Positions 1 through 9,440 of a DNA stretch of 64,000 nt are shown in pieces. Both the position numbers and the translations under genes were made by a program. The DNA comes from Nissolia schottii. Its lineage: Eukaryota > Streptophyta > Magnoliopsida > Fabales > Fabaceae. Each line of letters starts with the position of its first letter. Within the stretch, counting starts at the first letter, position 1. The stretch spans positions 1-64,000 of the forward strand of contig QANU01047353.1 of NCBI GenBank assembly GCA_003254905.1, read 5' to 3'. A model generated the notes under the pieces. The model was given only the letters and a program-made list of their open reading frames with translations. It did no database searches and was not told where the DNA came from.

Positions 1-1110
1 AGGCATCGCTGATCTTAAAGCATCTCTGAGCCACCACTTTGAAATGAAGGACCTTGGCCCTCTTAGTTATTTTCTAGGTCATGAAGTTATTTCCTCTACC
101 GATGGTATCTGTCTATCCCAAGCCAAATATGCATCTGATCTTATTGCTCGAGCTGGTCTCACAGATAGTCGCACAGAATCCACGCCTCTGGAACCTAATG
201 TTCGCTTTACACCTATGGATGGAACTGCTCTTGATAATCCAACTCTGTACAGACAGCTTGTCGGCAGCTTGATCTATCTAACTGTTACTCGCCCTGACAT
301 TTCATATGCAGTTCACTTGGTCAGTCAATTTATGACCGTTCCACGATCTACCCATTATGCTGCCGTTCTTCGCATTCTTCGCTATGTCAAAGGAACATTG
401 TTTCATGGGCTCCACTTCTCTACCCATTCTTCATTGACTCTCCGCGCCTACTCTGATGCTGATTGGGGTGGTGATCCTACTGATCGCCGTTCTACCACAG
501 GCTACTGCATCTTCCTCGGTGACTCCCTTATCTCATGGCGAAGCAAGAAACAAACATTGACTGCCCGCTCTAGTACTGAGGCTGAATATCGGGCTCTTGC
601 CGACACCACTTCTGAACTCCTTTGGTTACGTTGGCTCCTTGATGATCTGGGCATCTCTCAATCCTCTGCCACCGACCTATATTGTGAAAATCGAAGTGCT
701 ATTCAAATTGCTCATAATGATGTCTTCCATGAGCGTACCAAACACATTGAGATTGATTGTCACTTCATTCGTCAACACATCTTGCGCGGTGCTCTTCGCC
801 TCATTTTAATTGGAATCCTTGACCAACCTGCCGACATATTCACAAAAGCTCATCATCCCGGTCGCTTCAACACCTTGGTCTCCAAACTCAAGTTGGTTTC
901 ATCAAATACTACTTGAGTTTGAGGGGGGATGTTAATAATTGTATTTAATAATTGTAAATTATAAATTGATTTGATTTGATTTGATTATAATTTGTTCTTG
1001 GCCGTTTTATTTTGGCCGTTAGGTTTTAACCTATAAATAGGCTTAGCCTCCATGTACAGAGACACACTGAAATACATAGACATTCATACATATTACTCTC
1101 TCCCTATTTT
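1..1110 (+). mobile_element. Ty1/copia LTR retrotransposon, 3' part (fossil)
   Basis: This is the 3' end of a Ty1/copia element cut by the window edge. From base 2 to 916 one frame encodes the C-terminal part of reverse transcriptase (MKDLGPLSYFLGHEV, then LVGSLIYLTVTRPDISYAV) and the copia RNase H (YSDADWGGDPTDRRSTTGY, SSTEAEYRALA, and QPADIFTK near the end). A purine run (921-929) follows, then the 3' LTR beginning with TGTTAATAATTG. Family assignment rests on these standard copia motifs. The upstream gag, integrase and 5' LTR lie outside the window, so wholeness cannot be judged. The far end of the LTR is not resolved because repeat DNA of another kind takes over near 1110. Confidence 0.93.
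930..1110 (+). repeat. 3' LTR of the copia element (far end unresolved)
   Basis: The LTR starts with TG directly after the polypurine tract and carries a TATA motif, CTATAAATAG, at 1031-1040. No CA-ending terminus can be fixed. From about 1114 the sequence matches a second copy at 2407, so the LTR appears to be joined to or interrupted by a different repeat. Confidence 0.7.
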
Positions 1111-1113
1111 TCA

Positions 1114-1195
1114 CACACAAGTACATAATGTTTGTGCACTCAGTTATATAAAGTTTGTGCACTCCAATCAAATATCATATTATGCAATAATACTC
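1114..1195 (+). repeat. Direct repeat, copy 1 (partner at 2407-2510)
   Basis: About 80 bases recur at 2407-2510. The shared core is acaagtacRtaatgtttgtg, then several spaced copies of aaagtttgtgc, then ccaatcaRatatcatatt. Multiple short repeats near an element end are typical of DNA-transposon subterminal regions (inference). Confidence 0.7.
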
Positions 1196-1419
1196 TCCTA
1201 TACATTAAGTAATATGCATATATGTAAAGTTTATGCATTAAAATATATAAAAGTGTGAGTAAAACCTTTTGAATTAAATTTGTGATGTTAATTGCTCATT
1301 GCTGTAGAAATGGCTCCTCCATGATCACTCAAATGGACAATAATTGCTAAGGACACCGGCAAAAATGCTTCATACAATCCAACACTAGTGCGAAGTTTGC
1401 GCACAATGTCACATAAAGT

Positions 1420-2096
1420 TTGAGTATGTGTGACTGTAACGCTTGTGCACTTAAATTTTATGTTGTAATGTATGTTACTAACACGCTTTCTTGCCTAAAC
1501 AAGGTCTTGTACTTCCACAAGGACAAGTTTGGCCATTTCGACCTACTCAATGATATTATGGAGGGAAAAGTAATTAAGCTGGGAATGAAAAAGGTAGAAG
1601 AGAAACAGGGTGAAGAGATGTGCCCACCTGATGAAATTATGGAAGAAGCACATACTGAAGTTAATGTAACCTCAGATAATGCTGAGATGAATCTCACGGA
1701 ACAAAAAGAAAGATTCAACTAAATCTCCCTCCTGACTTGGTCAATGAGCAAGTTTTTACTACTCAATTAACATCACAGTTTTGAAAGATGCGCAAAGAAA
1801 TGTTGTTGACATCAATGCTGTCAATGCATAACTATTTGAGGGAAAAACTCGTTCGGATGCCAAATGATCCTGCAAGGTTAGTCCCGACTGAGGAGTCATC
1901 CGGCTCGGATGTCGAAGAGGTGTCAGGGCTAGACAAAGCTGCCTCCCCAACAACGACAAAGGGGAAGTCTCTAATTGAGTCCATACGCCGACAACACAGC
2001 ACAACTCCTTGGGAAAGGGGAAACAGGGGAAAAAGATTCAGAAGCATTAGGTGGTGGGGGGAGCATGTAATATTTTTGTCCCTAATTATTTTTTAA
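1420..2096 (+). other. Unrecognised ORFs between the two direct repeats
   Basis: Two open frames lie between the repeat copies, 1420-1722 (100 aa, acidic, with an EKQGEEMCPPDEIMEE stretch) and 1788-2096 (102 aa, with SSGSDVEEVSG and a basic end). Base composition is richer in GC than the flanks and the residues look protein-like rather than random. They could be exons of a gene carried inside a DNA transposon or a degraded host gene. I do not recognise a domain, and neither ORF is supported as a working gene. Confidence 0.25.
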
Positions 2097-2406
2097 AGAA
2101 TGTTGTTGTGTATATATTCTGTACATAAATACTAATTAACCCAATTGATTTTAAATGTTCTAAAAGTTATTGCTTCTGTTACATCAATCATGTGTTCATT
2201 TCATTAAACGATCTAAGATCTAAAATCTAAGTTCTAAGTTCATTTCAATAAAGGTTTAAAGTTTGATAGGTTTAATTGTTCACCAATATACCTCTAGGTG
2301 TTGAGATTGTGAATAAATTTTGTGCATCTTATGGGGTAAATATTGTGCATAACGTCCTATAAAGATTGTGAACTTATTTATGTTTGAGTAAAATCACAGT
2401 GTTGTA

Positions 2407-2510
2407 CACAAGTACGTAATGTTTGTGCAATAAGTCATACAAAGTTTGTGCCCTCAGTCATATAAAGTTTGTGCATTCCAATCAGATATCATATTCTGTA
2501 ATATTACTTT
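2407..2510 (+). repeat. Direct repeat, copy 2 (partner at 1114-1195)
   Basis: Second copy of the repeat at 1114. It holds one extra aaagtttgtgc unit compared with copy 1. Together the copies bound a segment of about 1.4 kb. Confidence 0.7.
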
Positions 2511-2519
2511 ACACTCCAT

Positions 2520-4230
2520 AACAACACACTCCGTAAACACAAACGAAAATGATTCATTTCAAAAATGCTTCTGCTTCTTTATGCGGATTCTGTAGCTCAG
2601 AATAAATTGTTTGAGAGATTCGTGTGTGATCTCGTTGAGAAAATCACATCGAAGTGTGTTTTCGTTTGTGATATGATTGATAAAATTGCGTCGGGAGTCG
2701 TGTGATATTGTAAATGAAAAAGGTTTATTGTAACTCATATAATTGTCATTGATTACATATAATTTGGTGGTGTATGAGTTTAGGTCGATACAAAAATTAT
2801 AACCGTTCAAAAGTTGGAAATACAAGTCCACGTCATTCGTGATGTTTTCGTTTTGTGCTTTTGAGCTATAAAGCATTTTGCTCTTCCTTAAACTATTTTT
2901 GCATTTTCATAACTCCTCTAAGCTCCTACAATACTAACTAAATCTGTACCTGTTTACACCGATAAAAAAAAGGGTTTAATTGCACTAGTCGTTTTTCTTT
3001 CAAATTAAGCTGTTATTTTTAATCTAAACATGTTTGGGGAACTAATTTAAAAGCTAATGATGATTTATGATAATTTAAAAAAGCCATTTTCTCGTCTAAA
3101 GCTTTCTTTTGATTATATATTTATTTATTGCTGATTATCTCACAATTATACAATGTGAACACAATAGTGTGTGTGTGTCTATATATATATATTAAAGTTA
3201 AAGACAGTGGAGAGGAAGAAATAGAAGTCAAAACCTTGGACTCGTAGCTTACGGAATGTATGAACTAGTAATTACTAGGCTATAAGTTTAACAGCAGGAT
3301 AATAGTATATTTTTGAAATTAGATTCTCTAAAAGTGAAAATGTTTATATTTCCATACTTATTTTAGTAATTTACTGCATTTAAATAAAACGCTGATTTAA
3401 ACAAGTCTATTTTAAAATTCATGAGAAAGCTGGTAAGAAAATGTGCGAGACCACATAAGAAAATAGCATGTTTGTTTTGGTCCCTACCAAGCCGTGTTTT
3501 ATTTGGTAGCTTGAAATTCACTGCAACATGACATTTTGTCCCGCTTTTAATGTAATAAAGTTCGTTTAACCATCGGAAAAAAAAAACAAAAAACATTTTG
3601 ATTTATTGATGCAATCAAGTTTAGCTAGCAAGAGGGAAAAACTATCTTCCTCCTTTTCTAACGCGTTTGTATTAGGAAGTAGCTAAAGCTAATCAAATGA
3701 GAAAGTTCAAGAACCACTTGATAAAGTTGGTTCCTTAACCGGTGTGCATGTATATTATAGAACATTAAGTTTACACGTGTTTATACCTTCTGATTTGTTG
3801 CAGACCGCCAGATTGGTGTGAAGAAGATCTGATGGTTGGGAAAGGACGTAGCTTCTATATCGTGGTCTACACCTCATGTGGTCTGGTGCTGTTGGAACTT
3901 GTGTGCCGGTTGGTGGGGCTTTGAATTTATTAAAAAGAGAAAATGTGCTAACATGTGCTTTTACATATAAGGGCATAATCATTTATTGGTTTGAGGTTAA
4001 TCATTTATTTGCTAACAAGTGCCCATGAGGAACCCAAAAAGAAAAATATTTCATTAAAAAGTAAATTTTTTAAATTTTCAATGCATTAATCACTTCAATT
4101 TTTTTGATAAAATTTTACTACTTTAAGTTCCTTGATAAATTTTCTAGTGATACTTGTTAGTAAACCCTTCTCTTAAACATCATAAAATATTTCAAATCCC
4201 ATTTTTTTAATAGAATTTCATACTTATTTT
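2520..4230. other. Intergenic, no supported gene
   Basis: AT-rich DNA with short homopolymer runs and a small TA/TG tract near 3170-3195. A 105-residue minus-strand frame at 2559-2876 has no recognisable motif and is judged to be chance. Confidence 0.5.
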
Positions 4231-4328
4231 ATGGTAACCTTTAATATTACTAAAGAAAGAAATTATCTCTTTTCCTCTCTTCCCACGTTTCTCCCTTTTT
4301 TTCTAAATTTTTTAAAAATAATAATAAT

Positions 4329-4860
4329 AATAAGAGGTAAACCGGGTTCGACCCAACCTGAGGAACAAAATTGGGTCGTCCTGACCCATAAGCAACACAA
4401 CCCTATCATCTTCTTCCTCTTGCGCAACCATGGAGTCAGTAGTTGCATCTCACAGCAACCAAAGAGATCCAACCATGTCATGGAAACTACTGTTCCCATC
4501 AGATCTCCTCCATCTTCTTCTCGCAACAATGATGGCGACAAGCTGAAGAGCGACAACGCAACACTCTTCCCTTTAAGCAGATACGCCGTCGTCAACCGCT
4601 CCACAACTTGCAGCGTCGCAAGAGCAACATCTTCTTCCACATTAAAAAATGTGAAGCATAGCACAAGCCACAAGGAGTCCATCTCCGTCCCCATACATAC
4701 CGTCACACCCAAGTGGTGTAGCGTCCACCCTAATGGAAGCAAACTCAAGAAAGGGTGTGTTTGAGGGCTAAGAGAGACACGGACAAGAAAGGGGGCTCAC
4801 AGAGAGAAAGGATCTCCCAATATAAGATCTATATCACAGTAGATCTCCAATTTGCAGGCT
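4329..4860. other. Composition island with long open frames on both strands
   Basis: About 500 bases are clearly richer in C and G than the surroundings and open on both strands (4231-4764 plus, 4263-4748 minus). The plus frame is rich in Ser/Thr/Asn/His and has no domain I know. It could be an untranslated leader of a retroelement or a gene relic. No function is assigned. Confidence 0.25.
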
Positions 4861-5079
4861 TAGGAATAGTTTCGGAATTTCTTAAAAGGCTTTCATGTCT
4901 TTTTACAAATGTTGTGTGATATAAAAAAAAAAAGCCCTAAACCTACACTTGCCGGTCAATACAGGGTGTACACTGAAAGTACAACAATTATTGGTACACA
5001 CTGGATAAAGGTCCGATAAAGTTGGAGGACACCACGATCAATTTGCTTTTTCATCATGAGATAAGTATCGTCGAACTTG

Positions 5080-5420
5080 ATACACCTCTCATGTCCAGGA
5101 TTGATATTTGGGGAACGTGAATTTTTGCAAGATTAAGAATTGAATTGGTTTGATTCAACTCAAAAGTTAGCTCAAAGGTTAAGACAAGATTACCGGACTT
5201 ATAAAAGTTATCTAAGTCTTATATCCAAGCAATGTGTGACTTAATATACCTCCTCACACCGAGGATATGACATCATATAAGAGTTAACATGACCAAAAGG
5301 TCAAGAGTTCAATCTTTGTCTCCACACTACTACCCATCAACTTAAATTTTAACGAGGTATGATTCTTAACCATAAACCTTGAACTTGTCAGGACATGAGG
5401 TTACAACAAGGCGAAATTAT
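5080..5420. repeat. Probable dispersed plant repeat
   Basis: The text pattern (aactcaaaagttagctcaaa, then gtgtgacttaatatacctcc, then gaggatatgacatc) resembles a degenerate dispersed element that I recall as common in eudicot intergenic DNA. No ends or target-site duplication can be defined. Downstream to 5840 a stretch rich in gctcgagctc-like words also looks repeat-derived. Confidence 0.3.
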
Positions 5421-5964
5421 TGGCAAATTGGTGTAAACTGTCATGATCTAATTTCTTGCATTAGTTTTTCTTATTGATTTGGATTTGGTGTTTGTGTATT
5501 GGCTGGCAAAATTGTGAGAAACACTGTTTTCGCAATTTCAGAGAATAGAGTATAATGTTACTTCTCTCTCATATTAAGTGCATTTTCTGAAAATCGAATT
5601 TGCATCCTTATCCTTAGAGAAAATCAAATTGTTTACCGCTCGTGTACCAGCTTGTTGGTATTGCTTGTATCTTGGCAATTCTGGGGTTGGAAGTGAGTCG
5701 AGCTGAACCGAGTTGACTAAAGCTCATATTCGGCTCACTTCTCAATGAGTCGAGCGGCGCTCAAGTTCATTTAGAATCGAGTCAAATTTTGGGGCTCGAG
5801 CTCAATTAAAAAAAAACTCATCGACCTCGAGCTAGCTCATGATGTAGTTAAACTTGGTTAAATAACTCACATTACATACAAATCAAGTCTCTTACGCTTA
5901 ATAAATCATAACATATGATTATATCAATAGCAACAACAAAATAATACTAAACTTGATTTATATC

Positions 5965-5968
5965 TATA

Positions 5969-6012
<44 letters not shown>
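5965..6012. repeat. (TA)n microsatellite
   Basis: About 20 TA units preceded by TATC units, roughly 350 bases upstream of the calmodulin-like gene. Confidence 0.95.
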
Positions 6013-6015
<3 letters not shown>

Positions 6016-6250
6016 GCATATAATTAAGTCAGTTTATGAACTGATGAATCGAAATAAAGTCTTAAGTTTAACTCATTTAATGGAGTTAGAATTCAGAAGT
6101 CACACGCACTTAACTCTTAAACTTATCCAATTATTAATGAATCTAGCTACAAATAAGTTATGAATTAGTGTGACTCATTTCGGCCTTAATTGGCACCGCA
6201 TGTGTGGGATTAAATAAGCAATAATCTCTCCTTTCATTTTATTGCAAGTT

Positions 6251-6258
6251 TATAATAA
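6251..6258 (+). promoter_or_regulatory. Likely TATA box of the calmodulin-like gene
   Basis: TATAATAA lies 118 bases before the start codon. A start of transcription about 30 bases on would give a 5' leader of about 85 bases, usual for this gene family. Confidence 0.45.
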
Positions 6259-6368
6259 CCGAGCATGAATCTCTCTTCAATCACCCTCTGAAACATTCCA
6301 AATCGCCATCAGCACACCCCACTTTTCCACCAAAACAAAGGCAACAAAAGCTAAAACCCACCACCACC

Positions 6369-6875
6369 ATGTCGCCGTCAATAACCCACCAAACCGATCA
6401 GATAAAGCAGCTCAAGTCCATTTTCGACCGCTTCGACATGGACTCCGACGGCAGCCTCACCACCCTCGAGCTCGCCGCCCTCCTCCGCTCCCTCGGCGTC
6501 AAGCCCACCGGCGACCAGATCCACTCCCTCCTCTCCAGGATCGACCGCAACAACAACGGATCCGTCGAATTCGACGAGCTCGCCCGCGCCCTCTTCCCCG
6601 ATCTCCACCATTGTCACGGCGGCAGCGATATCCTCGTCAACCAGGAGCAGCTGCTGGAGGTGTTCCAGACGTTCGACCGGGACGGCAACGGGTTCATCAC
6701 GGCCGCCGAGCTGGCCGGATCGATGGCGAAGATGGGTCGGCCTCTCACGTACGGCGAGCTCGCGGAGATGATGAAGCAGGCGGACAGCGACGGCGACGGC
6801 GTCATCAGCTTCGGCGAGTTCGTAACCGCCTTGGCCAATTCCGCTGCTGATTTTCTCGGTATCAACGCGCCTTAG
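6369..6875 (+). CDS. Calmodulin-like protein with four EF-hands (CML15/16/18 type)
   Basis: A 168-residue, single-exon Ca2+ sensor. Four canonical 12-residue EF-hand loops are visible at residues 23-34 (DMDSDGSLTTLE), 59-70 (DRNNNGSVEFDE), 103-114 (DRDGNGFITAAE) and 139-150 (DSDGDGVISFGE), each with Asp at position 1 and Glu at 12, so all four should bind Ca2+. The linker residues (LELAALLRSLGVKPTGDQI and SAADFLGIN at the C-terminus) resemble Arabidopsis CML15/16/18 rather than true calmodulin, which is 149 residues long. There is no N-terminal myristoylation or C-terminal prenylation motif, so it is probably cytosolic or nuclear. The start sits in a good context (ccaccaccATG). The coding region is strikingly GC-rich against AT-rich flanks, as is usual for intronless plant CML genes. 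It would relay Ca2+ signals to target proteins; the targets cannot be inferred. Confidence 0.95.
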   Translation: MSPSITHQTDQIKQLKSIFDRFDMDSDGSLTTLELAALLRSLGVKPTGDQIHSLLSRIDRNNNGSVEFDELARALFPDLHHCHGGSDILVNQEQLLEVFQTFDRDGNGFITAAELAGSMAKMGRPLTYGELAEMMKQADSDGDGVISFGEFVTALANSAADFLGINAP

Positions 6876-6959
6876 ATTTTAGATCTAGATCTTAGGGATT
6901 TGAACTTACCTTTTTAGGTTCTTTTTTATCTAATTAATTAATCGGGAAAATAGTTGCAA

Positions 6960-7165
6960 CTAAATTCGCCAACGCGGTTGGCGAATCTGACGTGGATTTA
7001 CCTACCGCATTGGCGTGCATTGGCGAATCCAACGTGGACGTCCACGCGTACCGCGGAGTCCACGTCAGACAAAACAGGGGCAGTTACGTCTTATGTTTTG
7101 AAACAGGGATATTTTGGTAATTTGTCCCAGTTAGAGGGGCAAAAGAGTAAAAAAGTCTAAATACC
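6960..7165. repeat. GC-rich block of nested palindromes downstream of the CML gene
   Basis: Within 110 bases there are three perfect inverted repeats. TTCGCCAAC and GTTGGCGAA (6965-6973, 6977-6985) flank GCG. TCTGACGTGGA at 6986-6996 pairs with TCCACGTCAGA at 7059-7069. CGTGGACGTCCACG at 7033-7046 is self-complementary. Several ACGT cores are present. The block ends in ordinary AT-rich DNA near 7170. It is probably part of a dispersed repeat, but its family is unknown to me. Confidence 0.8.
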
Positions 7166-7169
7166 TCGG

Positions 7170-8036
7170 GTAAATATTATTTAAGTTATATATTATTAAT
7201 AAATTTTATATTTAAATTTATTAAATTTTATTATTATTTTATAATTTAATATAATATATTGATGAATTATATGATATAATGTGATAAATTAATATTTTTA
7301 ATACATTATTTTATAAAGAAATACATCGTAAGCTTAAATAGTATGCAAATTTCTAAATCTTTTATAAGTTGACCATTTTAATTTTTTAATAATTTGAGTA
7401 ATGAAAAATTTATTACGATAGTATAAAACATAAAATAATAACAAAATTCAATAAATTGAATTGTAAAAATTATCAAAATAAATAAATTATATGGCATGCA
7501 ATAATTATCCCACAAAGTAGATGAGAAATCACATTTATATTTAATATGTTTCATAAACATTGTAGTTGAGAGTCCATTCTCAACTTTTAATAGATATAAT
7601 ACCTGGATTTCTCCACCTTTTAAATTGTTATTTCGGTGAATTATCTAATTGATTACTAAATTTTTATCATTGTCCACGTTGGCAAGGAAAATATTTGAAA
7701 TGTTAAGAGATTAATTTTTTTTAGCTTAATCACTAGCGGAGCTTGAACATTTTTGTAGAGGAGTTAGATTTTGTCTTGCAATGTGTCACTATATTAATCT
7801 CTTAAAAAAATTATGAGATTAATTTTTTAATGATTAAAAATGTCACATATTATTGATTTTGTTAATTTTTTAAAAGTATAATGATCGCTCCATTAGGCAA
7901 TAAAAAGACTAATGTAGAGATATTTTTAATTATTAGGAGACTAATTTAGGACAATTTGTTTAAAGGACTAATGTAAAGTCTATTATAGTTTGGATGATCA
8001 AAATAGAATTTTTATTATAATATCTCAATATACTCT
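7170..8036. other. Intergenic, AT-rich, no supported gene
   Basis: Very AT-rich sequence. Around 7700-7990 there are several similar phrases (gagattaattttttaa, agactaatgtagag), which suggests an old degenerate repeat. No coding signal. Confidence 0.5.
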
Positions 8037-8336
8037 AATGTTAAGTTTCATCTTGAATTACGAAAATAATAGGCACGAGAAAACAAGATAGAAAGACAAA
8101 GAAAATATTGGAAGAGAAATGTTTGTTAATCTTGTGTTGTCGAATACAGATGAATCAACGCCTATTTATAAGCTAGGCAGAGAATCGGGACAATAATGAA
8201 AAAATTAACCTAATAACAAACTGAATTAATTTAAATCAATCTAAATCAATCTTGAATATAATCTACGATATGCTAGGATATTATAATATCTTAATATATT
8301 AGAATAGGATATTAGAATATCTTAATATACTCTAAT
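8037..8336 (-). repeat. LTR of the TRIM-like element (3' LTR in element orientation)
   Basis: Begins TGTTAAGTTTCATC and ends ACTCTAATA on the plus strand. It holds a CCTATTTATAAG segment, a TATA-like motif when read on the minus strand. Confidence 0.85.
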
Positions 8337-8419
8337 ACCCTGCACAAGCTAAAGCTCATTTAACTTTAAGCTTGCCACAATTAAATGATTATAGTGTCTG
8401 CATAGAGGCGGACGAGTTC

Positions 8420-8650
8420 ATAGAAACAACCACGACGTTCCTGGTTTCTAGAAATCTTTGACCTTCGTTTGGGCCTCTTTGATCTTCCATCAACTACACA
8501 CAGCTGGATGCAAATCAAGTCCCATCACGGGATCAATATCAAATGCTTGACTACCACTTGGTAGAAGCAATTCCTAGAAGCAACCACTGAAGTTCCTAGT
8601 TTCTGGAAGTCTTCGACCTTCGTTCGGGCCTCTTCAACCTTCCTTCAACG
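8420..8650. repeat. Internal duplication inside the TRIM-like element
   Basis: The stretch 8426-8500 (gttcctggtttctagaaatc, then gaccttcgtttgggcctctt) recurs in diverged form at 8562-8650 (gttcctagtttctggaagtc, then gaccttcgttcgggcctctt). Confidence 0.75.
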
Positions 8651-8962
8651 TCACAACAACTAGCTCCAAATCAAAGCCATAAGGCTACATCAACAAACTC
8701 AATTAGAGTTTAATCACTGCTTAACCACCTTAAACTCTAAGGTAGAAACTAAACAAAGCCACAAGACAATATCAAGAAACCCCAATTTGGGGAATATTAA
8801 TTTTCAATGCCAAATCAAGGCAAATTTGAGAGTGAAATTAGGGGTTTTGAAGAATTTTGGTTGTACGAAAATTTAGGAATTATAGACATGAGTTTGAAAG
8901 AACTTGAGGTACCGGAAGTAGGTTAAGTTGTCAAGGTGGGTACCATGGCTCTGATACCATGT

Positions 8963-9258
8963 TGAGTTGCATCTCGAATTACGAAAATAATAGGCACGAG
9001 AAAACAAGAGAGAAAAACAAAGAAAATATTGAAAGAGAAATGTTTGTTAATCTTGTGTTGTCGAATACAGATGAATCAACACCCATTTATAAGCTAGGCA
9101 GAGAATCGGGACAGTAATGAGAAAATAAACCTAACAACAAACTGAATCAATTTAAATCAATCTAAATCAATCTTGAATATAATCTACGATATGTTAGGAT
9201 ATTATAATATCTTAATATATTCTAATAAGATATTAGAATATCTCAATATACTCTAATA
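8963..9258 (-). repeat. LTR of the TRIM-like element (5' LTR in element orientation)
   Basis: Matches 8037-8336 over its full length. It begins TGTTGAGTTGCATC on the plus strand directly after the reverse complement of the primer-binding site. Confidence 0.85.
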
Positions 9259-9440
9259 ATTTTACTCATTAAATTTATGCAAAGAATATATTATATCTCC
9301 TATAAAATAAAATTACAAATTCCACGGTCAAAACCCAATAGACACATAGATACACACCATATACTTTAAAAATAATATTCTTTCCCAAATTACTTATTGA
9401 AATGTCAAAAATAATCAACTCATAATTGTATAAAAAATAC

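Larger units (their letters stand above)
8037..9258 (-). mobile_element. Small non-coding LTR retrotransposon (TRIM-like fossil, looks structurally whole)
   Basis: Two direct repeats of about 300 bases (8037-8336 and 8963-9258) flank about 626 bases. Next to the right-hand LTR, read on the minus strand, TGGTATCAGAGCC follows immediately. This is the primer-binding site for initiator methionine tRNA and it sets the orientation. The inside shows no gag or pol coding capacity, so the element would need a partner for mobility. By hand count the LTRs differ at about 18 of 298 sites (about 94% identity), suggesting insertion a few million years ago under usual plant rates. The short total length (about 1.2 kb) fits a TRIM, or a copia relative that lost its genes. 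Confidence 0.85.

Noticed and set aside
2559-2876. 105-residue minus-strand frame
   Set aside because: No motif, AT-driven composition, no splice or promoter context.
6378-6865. Open frames on both strands overlapping the calmodulin-like gene
   Set aside because: High GC removes stop codons in all frames; only the EF-hand frame has a recognisable product.
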